This document shows, one piece after another, positions 1 through 4,553 of a stretch of 5,622 nucleotides of DNA (its first letter is position 1; each line of letters starts with the position of its first letter). The notes under the pieces are model-generated. The model made no database searches. It had not been told where the DNA came from and worked only from the letters and a program-made list of their open reading frames with translations. The DNA lies in assembly GCA_023260935.1 (NCBI GenBank), contig JALQTL010000367.1, forward strand, positions 1 through 5,622, in the 5' to 3' direction. The position numbers were made by a program, and so were the translations under genes. The DNA comes from Paracoccaceae bacterium (GTDB lineage: Bacteria > Pseudomonadota > Alphaproteobacteria > Rhodobacterales > Rhodobacteraceae).

Positions 1-251
1 GAAGCCGAGCGGATGATGACGAAAGTCTGGCCATCCAGCTTGGCGCCAACGCTTTCGGCTTCTTTCCGGGTTTCCAGGTTCTGCGCTTCCAACTGGGCCT
101 TCTTGGCCTCGAAGGATTTGATGTTGCCATCATTGGCGCGCAGTGCCTTGCCCTGCGGCAGCAGGAAGTTGCGGGCGTAACCGTCCTTGACGTTCACGAC
201 CTCGCCCATCTGGCCCAGCTTGGCCACGCGCTGAAGAAGGATCACTTGCAT
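1..251 (-). CDS. rplI: 50S ribosomal protein L9 (5' part; truncated by window edge)
   Basis: L9 binds domain V of 23S rRNA near the L1 stalk and helps maintain reading frame. The reverse strand translates without a stop from an ATG at 251 to the window edge, giving 83 complete codons. The protein begins MQVILLQRVAKLGQMG and continues with VKDGYARNFLLPQGKA around residues 20-36. This is the conserved L9 N-terminal domain, followed by the start of the long Lys/Glu/Ala-rich connecting helix (about residues 43-70). The C-terminal domain lies outside the window. The start is supported by an AAGGAG Shine-Dalgarno 8 nt upstream. It is the last visible gene of the rpsF-rpsR-rplI operon, 12 nt behind rpsR. 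Identification is secure; only the 3' end is unseen. Confidence 0.96.
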   Translation of the reverse strand, partial: MQVILLQRVAKLGQMGEVVNVKDGYARNFLLPQGKALRANDGNIKSFEAKKAQLEAQNLETRKEAESVGAKLDGQTFVIIRSA

Positions 252-259
252 GTCATCTG

Positions 260-266
260 CTCCTTA
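260..266 (-). promoter_or_regulatory. rplI Shine-Dalgarno overlapping the rpsR stop codon
   Basis: On the minus strand the rpsR stop TAA (266-264) is immediately followed by GGAG, so the AAGGAG ribosome binding site of rplI (265-260) shares two bases with that stop codon. Spacing to the rplI ATG is 8 nt. A ribosome terminating on rpsR therefore covers the rplI initiation site, which suggests translational coupling of S18 and L9. The overlap is seen directly; the coupling is inferred. Confidence 0.8.
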
Positions 267-491
267 TTTCACGGCATAGGGCAGCAGGGCGAGGAAGCGG
301 GCACGCTTGATGGCCGTTGCCAGTTCGCGCTGCTTCTTGGCCGAGACGGCGGTGATGCGGGACGGGACGATCTTGCCACGCTCAGAGATGTAGCGCTGCA
401 GCAGACGGGTATCTTTGTAGTCGATTGCCGGTGCATTGTCGCCCGAGAAGGGGCAAACCTTGCGGCGGCGGAAAAAGGGTTTGTTCGCCAT
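264..491 (-). CDS. rpsR: 30S ribosomal protein S18
   Basis: S18 sits on the platform of the 30S subunit, where it binds 16S rRNA as a heterodimer with S6. The 75-residue product has the family's usual length. It has the expected basic N-terminus (FFRRRKVCPFSG, residues 6-17), then IDYKDTRLLQRYISERGKI and the near-invariant core ending IKRARFLALLPY. Only one cysteine is present (C13), so this is a non-zinc form. An AAGGAA ribosome binding site (505-500) lies 8 nt before the ATG. The gene follows rpsF by 29 nt and precedes rplI by 12 nt, in the standard bacterial order, so all three are presumably co-transcribed from the promoter upstream of rpsF. Confidence 0.98.
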   Translation of the reverse strand: MANKPFFRRRKVCPFSGDNAPAIDYKDTRLLQRYISERGKIVPSRITAVSAKKQRELATAIKRARFLALLPYAVK

Positions 492-520
492 GGTTGGGGT
501 TCCTTTCCTTCAGGCCAAGA

Positions 521-961
521 TCAGGCGCGGGGGGCGCGGTCGGGGCGCGGGCCACGGTCGCCGCGGTCGCCACGGTCGGGACGCGGGCCACGGTCGCCGA
601 AGCCACCACGATCGCCACGGTCGTCACGATCCCGCTCGTCACGCTTTTGCATCTGCACCGACGGGCCATCGCCATGGGCGTCGACCTTGATGGTCAGCAC
701 GCGCATCACATCGTCATGCAGGCGCATCAGGCGTTCCATTTCCTGCACGGCGGCCGAAGGCGCGTCGGTCTTCAGGAAGGCATAGTGCCCCTTGCGGTTC
801 TTGTTGATCTTGTAGGCCATCGTCTTGACGCCCCAGTATTCCGACTCGACGACCTTGCCGCCGTTGTCCGACAATACGGTGCTGAAGTGTTCGACAAGGC
901 CTTCGGCCTGCGCGTTGGAAAGATCCTGACGCGCGATAAAGACATGCTCATACAGCGGCAT
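521..961 (-). CDS. rpsF: 30S ribosomal protein S6 with extended Arg/Asp/Gly-rich tail
   Basis: S6 is a small-subunit platform protein that binds 16S rRNA together with S18. Residues 1-95 form the typical ferredoxin-like S6 domain, starting MPLYEHVFIARQDLS, with YWGVKTMAYKINKNRKGHY at 42-60 and the helix VQEMERLMRLHDDVMRVL at 72-89. Residues from about 107 to 146 are a low-complexity tail of Arg, Asp, Gly and Pro containing two copies of GDRGPRPDR (122-130 and 134-142). E. coli S6 also has a variable, acidic tail that RimK extends with glutamates; this one is mixed-charge and resembles RGG-type RNA-binding tails. An AAAGGA ribosome binding site (973-968) lies 6 nt before the ATG. It is the first gene of the operon with rpsR and rplI. 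The leader RNA upstream may mediate feedback by S6-S18. Confidence 0.97.
   Translation of the reverse strand: MPLYEHVFIARQDLSNAQAEGLVEHFSTVLSDNGGKVVESEYWGVKTMAYKINKNRKGHYAFLKTDAPSAAVQEMERLMRLHDDVMRVLTIKVDAHGDGPSVQMQKRDERDRDDRGDRGGFGDRGPRPDRGDRGDRGPRPDRAPRA
536..598 (-). repeat. 27-bp direct repeat inside the rpsF tail
   Basis: Two 27-bp copies (572-598 and 536-562) match at 25 of 27 positions and are separated by 9 bp. Each encodes GDRGPRPDR in the S6 C-terminal tail, and the 9-bp spacer encodes another GDR. The two mismatches (at 572/536 and 581/545) do not change the protein. The arrangement is what slipped-strand duplication within the coding sequence would leave. Confidence 0.85.
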
Positions 962-1064
962 GTAACGTCCTTTTCGTCTCGGGCGGCTTCAAAGACCGGG
1001 CATTGCCTTTCCGCGGCCCGGGTCACGAGAGGCATCGCCAGTTCAGGTGAGATGCGGAAAGGAT
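962..1064 (-). promoter_or_regulatory. rpsF operon leader, probable autoregulatory RNA structure
   Basis: This is the expected 5' untranslated region of rpsF-rpsR-rplI, about 100 nt if transcription starts near 1064. Two structures can be drawn. (a) A hairpin with arms 994-1001 and 1016-1024: eight pairs, one bulged base at 1021, and a 14-nt loop. (b) A long-range pairing in which CCTTTCCGC (1062-1054) matches GCGGAAAGG (1014-1006) over nine bases, extended by up to five more pairs past a 2-nt bulge. The second segment lies in the loop of (a), so the two either form a pseudoknot or exclude each other. Bacterial rpsF leaders are known to bind the S6:S18 complex as feedback. I infer the same role here, but I have not matched the published motif. 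Confidence 0.4.
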
Positions 1065-1069
1065 GCCGC

Positions 1070-1097
1070 CTTATACAGGTTGCGCCCCGCGATGCAA
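1070..1097 (-). promoter_or_regulatory. Candidate sigma-70 promoter of rpsF-rpsR-rplI
   Basis: On the minus strand TTGCAT (1097-1092) and TATAAG (1075-1070) are separated by 16 bp. The -10 box matches consensus at five of six positions; the -35 box keeps only the TTG core, which is usual in alphaproteobacteria. Transcription would begin around 1064, leaving a leader of about 100 nt before rpsF. It is the best pair I see in the region. Confidence 0.5.
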
Positions 1098-1258
1098 GCG
1101 ATCAACCGTGCCGGGGGGAAACCGGCAGGAATGCGTTGGGGGCGGGTGGCGCGCGGCCCCCCGTTCCAAGGGGCGTCGCTGTTCGTTTTCGCGCAGAAGC
1201 TGTTCATTCCCCGCCAATTGTGCCGTTGGGCAATTATCTCCACCTTCCCCCGGTCACA

Positions 1259-1277
1259 GGTGGCCATGGGGGCCACC
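1259..1277 (+). promoter_or_regulatory. 7-bp hairpin just upstream of the yceI ribosome binding site
   Basis: GGTGGCC (1259-1265) and GGCCACC (1271-1277) pair perfectly around a 5-nt loop. The structure ends 6 nt before GGAG (1284-1287), the ribosome binding site. There is no T-tract on either strand, so it is not an intrinsic terminator. It could stabilise the mRNA 5' end or tune translation. Confidence 0.4.
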
Positions 1278-1296
1278 GGAACCGGAGTAGCCCGAC

Positions 1297-1872
1297 ATGA
1301 CCCGTTTTGCAGCACTGGCCCTTTCGGCCGCCCTTCTTTCCACCCCGGCCCTGGCCGAAGCCGAAAAATACGTTCTGGACGCCAGCCACAGTCAGATCCT
1401 CTTTTCCTACAACCACCTTGGCTATTCCACCAACTGGGGCATGTTCTCGGGCTTCAACGGCGAGATCATGTTCGATCAGGCCAACCCGGCCGCCTCTTCG
1501 GTCAGCGTGTCCTTCCCGGTCAAAACCATGCTGACCGGCTGGCAGGAACGCTTTGACCACTTCATGTCGGCCGATTTCTTCGGCGCCAGCGATGAAGAGA
1601 TGGTGACCTTCACCTCCACCGGCATCGAGGTGACCGGCGAAAAGACCGCCCGTATCACCGGCGACCTGACGCTGAACGATGTGACGAAATCGGTCGTGCT
1701 GGAGGCCACGCTGAACCAGGCGGGCGATCACCCGATGGCCAATCAACCCTGGGCCGGTTTCTCGGCCACGACCACGCTGCTGCGGTCGGATTACAATCTG
1801 GGCATGTTCGCCCCCTTCGTGTCGGACGAGGTGCAGGTGCAAATCTCGATCGAGGCGATGAAGGCCGAATGA
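1297..1872 (+). CDS. yceI: Secreted YceI-family polyisoprenoid-binding protein
   Basis: The 191-residue protein has a clear Sec signal peptide: basic start, hydrophobic core, and an ALA cleavage site after residue 20 followed by EAEKY. The mature part matches the YceI family along its length. LDASHSQILFSYNHLGYSTNWGMF (27-50) is the typical first strands, HFMSADFFG follows mid-protein, and GDLTLNDVTKSV is the typical strand pair before the C-terminal strands. YceI proteins are lipocalin-like beta-barrels that bind a polyisoprenoid or quinone-like lipid in the periplasm; the physiological role is not settled. GGAG 9 nt upstream supports the ATG at 1297. A strong terminator follows. The convergent neighbour carries a second YceI domain fused to a cytochrome b561, suggesting a shared ligand or redox pathway. 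The family call is firm; the function is inferred. Confidence 0.93.
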   Translation: MTRFAALALSAALLSTPALAEAEKYVLDASHSQILFSYNHLGYSTNWGMFSGFNGEIMFDQANPAASSVSVSFPVKTMLTGWQERFDHFMSADFFGASDEEMVTFTSTGIEVTGEKTARITGDLTLNDVTKSVVLEATLNQAGDHPMANQPWAGFSATTTLLRSDYNLGMFAPFVSDEVQVQISIEAMKAE

Positions 1873-1912
1873 TCCGCCCGGCGTCATCGCCGCCTGCAAT
1901 TGAAGGAAATGG

Positions 1913-1946
1913 AAGGGGCCACCGGATCAGATCCGGTGGCCCTTTT
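1913..1946 (+). terminator. Intrinsic terminator after yceI
   Basis: A perfect 12-bp stem, GGGCCACCGGAT (1916-1927) with ATCCGGTGGCCC (1931-1942), closes on a 3-nt loop and is followed by TTTT (1943-1946). It begins 43 nt after the yceI stop. The AAG just before the stem can also pair with the T-tract. Read from the minus strand, the T-content after the stem is poor (CTTCCATTTCC), so it should work best for yceI. It may still help stop the convergent cytochrome gene, whose stop codon is about 35 nt away. Confidence 0.9.
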
Positions 1947-1977
1947 GCCATGCGCGATAATGGGGCCGACGCCTGCG

Positions 1978-3201
1978 TTACTGTTTGCGCTGCGCCACCA
2001 GATCTACCGCCACGTCAACACCGAAGCCCACCGTGGTCTCGTCACCATAGGCCGCGCCCATGCCAAAGCTGCGGCGGTCCAACCGGGTGGCGCCGGTCAT
2101 CCGCGCCCGGTCGCCGTCGATCTCAAGCCGGAAGGGCAGGCTCACCGGCGCCTCGACCCCGCGCAGAAGCAGCGTGCCCCGGGCAACAAAGGCGTCGCCC
2201 TCGGCCAGAATATCCGCGGTAAAGACCGCTTCGGGGAAGCTGGCGGTATCGAAGAAATCCTTTCCCTTGGCCTGATCGGTGACAGACCCCAGCGTCAGCG
2301 AGGCTGTATCGATGCGCACTGTCACCTCGCCATGGCGGCCTTCGGCGGCGGCGGTCGGGTCAAAGGTGATGTCGGCCGTCCAGCGGGCGAACTGGCCGCC
2401 CACCGCTTGCCCCATCTGGGTGACCGAAAAGGAAAGGCTTCCGGTCTCAACCTGCCAGTTGCCCGCACCGGGTTGGGCTGCCGCCGCCTCTTCTGCCGGC
2501 ACAGTTGCGGAAGTGTCTTCCCCGCCCACAAGCGCCACGGCCAGACCCGCGCCAGCCCCGTAAACCGCCAGCGCCAGCACCACGGGCACAAGGCGGGTCC
2601 CCCGCGCAAGGCTGCCCTCGGCCGTCTCCGGGCCGGCCGACAGCCCGCGCGTCATGCGCAAGAGTGTGGCGTCCCGGTCGATCAGATGATGCTTCAGCGC
2701 GCCCGCCACATGCAGCAGGATGGTCGCGGCCAGCACTTTGGTGAAGACCCAATGCACTGCCCCGGCCAGCGCGCCCAGAGCTTCGGATTTCGGGACAAAG
2801 GGCAGGGTCTGGCCAAAGGGCCACAGGATCGGCGCAAAGCCGCTGACGGCCGCATGATGCACCCAACCCGAAAGCGGCACCACCACAAGGCTTGCATAAA
2901 GCAGCCAGTGTACGGCGTCAGCAAGCGTGGTTTCCAGCCGCCGGCCGGGGTGCAGGGTCCGGGGACGGGGCTGCACCAAGGCCCAGAGAATGCGCAGCAC
3001 CGCCACCAGAAAGGCCGCAACCCCCAGCGTCTTGTGAATGGAAAACACCTGCGCCTTGGCGGCAAGGGCCGCGTCGGTGTCATAGGGCATCTGGTTGGCA
3101 TAAAGCCCCAGAGGGATGGCCAGCAGGATCAGAAGGGCCGTGGCCCAATGCAGGCTGCGCGCCACCCAGCCAAAGCTGGTTTCGGTATTTTGGGCCGTCA
3201 T
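1978..3201 (-). CDS. Cytochrome b561 - YceI domain fusion protein
   Basis: This 407-residue protein joins two domains. Residues 10-177 are a four-helix cytochrome b561 (CybB/YceJ-type). They begin FGWVARSLHW, and histidines H18, H56, H150 and H164 lie in the positions expected for the four ligands of two b hemes; IHKTLG (55-60) and VVVPLSGW (106-113) are typical. A fifth hydrophobic segment (about 203-226) and an Ala/Glu-rich linker (228-246) lead to a YceI domain (247-407), which should be periplasmic. It contains WQVETGSLSFSV, KDFFDTASFPEAVF and ARGTLLLRGVEAPVSLPF. The b561 part probably exchanges electrons with the quinone pool, and the YceI part may hold an isoprenoid or quinone ligand. 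I chose the ATG at 3201 because GGAG lies 8 nt before it. An in-frame ATG at 3219 would add six residues but has no ribosome binding site. Confidence 0.9.
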   Translation of the reverse strand: MTAQNTETSFGWVARSLHWATALLILLAIPLGLYANQMPYDTDAALAAKAQVFSIHKTLGVAAFLVAVLRILWALVQPRPRTLHPGRRLETTLADAVHWLLYASLVVVPLSGWVHHAAVSGFAPILWPFGQTLPFVPKSEALGALAGAVHWVFTKVLAATILLHVAGALKHHLIDRDATLLRMTRGLSAGPETAEGSLARGTRLVPVVLALAVYGAGAGLAVALVGGEDTSATVPAEEAAAAQPGAGNWQVETGSLSFSVTQMGQAVGGQFARWTADITFDPTAAAEGRHGEVTVRIDTASLTLGSVTDQAKGKDFFDTASFPEAVFTADILAEGDAFVARGTLLLRGVEAPVSLPFRLEIDGDRARMTGATRLDRRSFGMGAAYGDETTVGFGVDVAVDLVAQRKQ

Positions 3202-3209
3202 GCGAAAAT

Positions 3210-3213
3210 CTCC
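3210..3213 (-). promoter_or_regulatory. Ribosome binding site deciding the b561-YceI start
   Basis: GGAG at 3213-3210 on the minus strand is 8 nt from the ATG at 3201. The alternative ATG at 3219 is preceded only by TAGTGCTGA, which does not match the anti-Shine-Dalgarno. The site therefore lies inside the longer reading and favours the shorter start. Confidence 0.7.
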
Positions 3214-3275
3214 GGTCATTCAGCACTATGACGTCAGCTTAGCATTCCCGCCGTGCCTGCCCATGATCCCGGCCC

Positions 3276-3290
3276 GCACAGCTGCTGTGC
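3276..3290. repeat. Perfect 15-bp palindrome, possible operator
   Basis: GCACAGC and GCTGTGC flank a single central T, giving seven perfect pairs of dyad symmetry. It lies about 75 bp upstream of the b561-YceI start and over 200 bp upstream of fabD. The size fits a dimeric regulator's binding site. No known operator is recognised. Confidence 0.4.
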
Positions 3291-3325
3291 ACAAAGGGGC
3301 CCCCCACCGGGCCATGCCTTGGCCC

Positions 3326-3360
3326 TTCATCTTGGCAAAAATACTCCCGCCGGAGGCGCT
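3326..3360 (-). repeat. Terminator-like intergenic repeat element of Rhodobacteraceae type
   Basis: On the minus strand this reads as a GC-rich segment with a CTCC-GGCG-GGAG hairpin (3355-3344), followed by TATTTTT and then GCCAAGATGAA. I recall closely similar GGGAGTATTTTTG-type sequences scattered between genes in Rhodobacteraceae genomes, but cannot confirm this without a search. It looks like an intrinsic terminator in the minus direction, yet no minus-strand gene ends here, which fits a dispersed element better than a gene-specific terminator. A separate hairpin (GGGCCA/TGGCCC, 3309-3325) abuts it. Confidence 0.45.
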
Positions 3361-3458
3361 CCTTGTTTGCGCCGGGGGGCGGACCGGGGCGGAACCTTGC
3401 CGATGGCTGCCGCCGCAGCCCGATTGCCCTTTGCCCCCCGCTTCGCTATTCACGGGAA

Positions 3459-3482
3459 AACGGCAGGGGAAACGGCAGGGGA
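3459..3482 (+). repeat. Tandem 12-bp repeat duplicating the fabD Shine-Dalgarno region
   Basis: AACGGCAGGGGA occurs twice in direct tandem (3459-3470 and 3471-3482) with no mismatch. Each copy contains AGGGGA. The second, extended by the next base to AGGGGAG (3477-3483), is 10 nt from the fabD ATG and is the probable functional ribosome binding site. The first copy would be about 23 nt away, too far for direct initiation. Confidence 0.85.
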
Positions 3483-3493
3483 GATCGGTCAGC

Positions 3494-4423
3494 ATGAGCC
3501 GCGCATTCGTATTTCCGGGGCAGGGTGCCCAGACCATCGGCATGGGCAAGGCGCTGGCCGAGGCCTATCCGGCCGCGCGGGCGGTCTTCGACGAGGTGGA
3601 CGATGCCTTGGGCGAAGCGCTTTCGGCGCTGATCTGGTCGGGCGACAATGCCGAACTGACGCTGACGCAGAATGCCCAGCCCGCGCTGATGGCCACTTCG
3701 ATTGCCGCGATGCGCGCGCTCGAGGCGGAAGGCTTTGGCATCACCCATGCGCAATTCGTGGCCGGGCACAGCCTTGGGGAATATTCCGCGCTCTGCGCTG
3801 CGGGGGCGCTGTCGCTGGGCGATACGGCCCGGCTTCTGCGCATCCGCGGCCGCGCGATGCAAGAGGCGGTGCCGGTCGGTGTGGGCGCGATGGCCGCGAT
3901 CCTTGGCCTTGATTTCGATGCCGTTGCCGCCATCGCGGCCGAAAGCGCGGGTGACGAGGTCTGTCAGGCCGCCAATGACAATGACCCCGCGCAGGTGGTG
4001 ATTTCCGGGCACAAGGGTGCTGTGGAACGGGCCATGGCGCTGGCCAAGGAGCGGGGGGCCAAGCGGGCCTTGCCGCTGCCTGTCTCTGCCCCCTTCCACT
4101 GCGCGCTGATGCAGCCCGCCGCTGCCGTCATGGCCGAGGCTCTGGCGGCTGTCGTCATCTCGAAACCTGCGGTGCCGGTCGTGGTGAATGTCCGCGCCGA
4201 GGCGGTGGAAGAACCCGACCGGTTCCGCGATCTGCTGATCGCGCAGGTGACCGGCTCTGTCCGCTGGCGCGAAAGCGTGCAATGGATGGAACGGGCGGGC
4301 GTCACCGACTATTGGGAAATCGGTGCCGGAAAGGCGCTTTCGGGGATGATCAAGCGCATTGCCAGCGGTGCGGAAACCCGCGCCATCGGCACGCCCGAGG
4401 ATGTGGCTGCCCTGAAGGGCTGA
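3494..4423 (+). CDS. fabD: Malonyl-CoA:ACP transacylase FabD
   Basis: FabD transfers malonyl from CoA to acyl carrier protein, supplying the extender unit for type II fatty acid synthesis in the cytoplasm. The 309-residue length matches E. coli FabD. The N-terminus MSRAFVFPGQGAQ carries the conserved oxyanion-hole Gln motif. GHSLGEY at 91-97 holds the nucleophile S93. R118 in RIRGRAMQ fits the arginine that binds the malonyl carboxylate. H202 in SAPFHCALM is the catalytic His. The C-terminal EIGAGKALSGMIKRI is also typical. The open frame extends far upstream, but the ATG at 3494 is chosen because the family motif begins there and AGGGGAG precedes it by 10 nt. fabG follows after 130 bp and acpP after that, the usual fatty-acid cluster. 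No key residue is missing. Confidence 0.98.
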   Translation: MSRAFVFPGQGAQTIGMGKALAEAYPAARAVFDEVDDALGEALSALIWSGDNAELTLTQNAQPALMATSIAAMRALEAEGFGITHAQFVAGHSLGEYSALCAAGALSLGDTARLLRIRGRAMQEAVPVGVGAMAAILGLDFDAVAAIAAESAGDEVCQAANDNDPAQVVISGHKGAVERAMALAKERGAKRALPLPVSAPFHCALMQPAAAVMAEALAAVVISKPAVPVVVNVRAEAVEEPDRFRDLLIAQVTGSVRWRESVQWMERAGVTDYWEIGAGKALSGMIKRIASGAETRAIGTPEDVAALKG

Positions 4424-4484
4424 TGCCCGTGGGCGCGACGCCGGAAAACAGACGGAACGACAGCAAGGCGACCGGCCGGCGCCA

Positions 4485-4513
4485 TTGGCGGCGGTCGGGG
4501 GAACCCGGATAAA
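4485..4513 (+). promoter_or_regulatory. Candidate promoter of fabG
   Basis: TTGGCG (4485-4490) and GATAAA (4508-4513) are 17 bp apart, each matching the sigma-70 consensus at four of six positions. The -10 sits in the only A-rich run (4511-4515) of the fabD-fabG gap. Transcription would start near 4520. The 130-bp gap lacks an intrinsic terminator, so read-through from fabD is also likely. Confidence 0.4.
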
Positions 4514-4553
4514 AATGGCGCCCGATCGGCGCACAGGTGGGGGAGGAGACGAC

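Larger units (their letters stand above)
962..1296. other. 335-bp divergent intergenic region (rpsF / yceI)
   Basis: No convincing gene lies here; open frames across it are shadows of neighbouring coding sequence. The left third (962-1064) is the rpsF leader and 1070-1097 its promoter. Small GC-rich hairpins occur at 1109-1127 (TGCCGG/CCGGCA) and 1138-1161 (GGGGGC/GCCCCC, 12-nt loop). An interrupted inverted repeat, AATTG..CC / GGCAATT, occupies 1216-1235 in the only AT-rich patch ahead of yceI and could be an operator or part of its promoter. A 7-bp hairpin sits at 1259-1277. I could not assign a clear -35/-10 pair for yceI. Confidence 0.6.
3202..3493. other. 292-bp divergent intergenic region (b561-YceI / fabD)
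   Basis: No gene is supported here. It holds, in order: the b561-YceI ribosome binding site (GGAG, 3213-3210 on the minus strand); an 8-bp palindrome TGACGTCA (3229-3236); a 15-bp palindrome (3276-3290); a GGGCCA/TGGCCC hairpin (3309-3325); a terminator-like repeat element (3326-3360); and a tandem 12-bp repeat (3459-3482) carrying the fabD ribosome binding site. For fabD a weak promoter pair TTGCCC (3424-3429) and TATTCA (3447-3452), 17 bp apart, can be proposed. No good pair was found for the minus-strand gene. Confidence 0.55.

Noticed and set aside
981..1070. GGCGGC / GCCGCC complementarity as a leader stem enclosing the rpsF hairpin
   Set aside because: The upstream arm (1065-1070) overlaps the -10 box and lies before the predicted transcription start, so it would not be in the RNA.
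425..1300. Plus-strand open frame of 291 codons opposite rpsF
   Set aside because: It covers the rpsF coding strand in reverse and shows only Ala/Val/Thr/Arg-rich repeats caused by the rpsF tail.
3202..3219. Longer b561-YceI start at the ATG at 3219
   Set aside because: It lacks a ribosome binding site, and the six added residues carry no family similarity that I can see. The good Shine-Dalgarno lies between the two ATGs.
1900..3231. Long plus-strand open frame (443 codons) across the b561-YceI region
   Set aside because: It is antisense to a well-supported gene. Its translation is rich in His, Arg, Gly and Pro with no recognisable domain, the usual shadow of a GC-rich gene on the opposite strand.
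4466..4496. GC-rich imperfect inverted repeat between fabD and fabG as a terminator
   Set aside because: The stem needs several bulges and is followed by GGGGG rather than a T-tract, so it is not a credible intrinsic terminator.
4515..4553. Upstream in-frame start for fabG at ATG 4515
   Set aside because: It would add 13 residues not seen in FabG proteins, lies upstream of or at the predicted transcription start, and the strong GGAGGAG site points to 4554.
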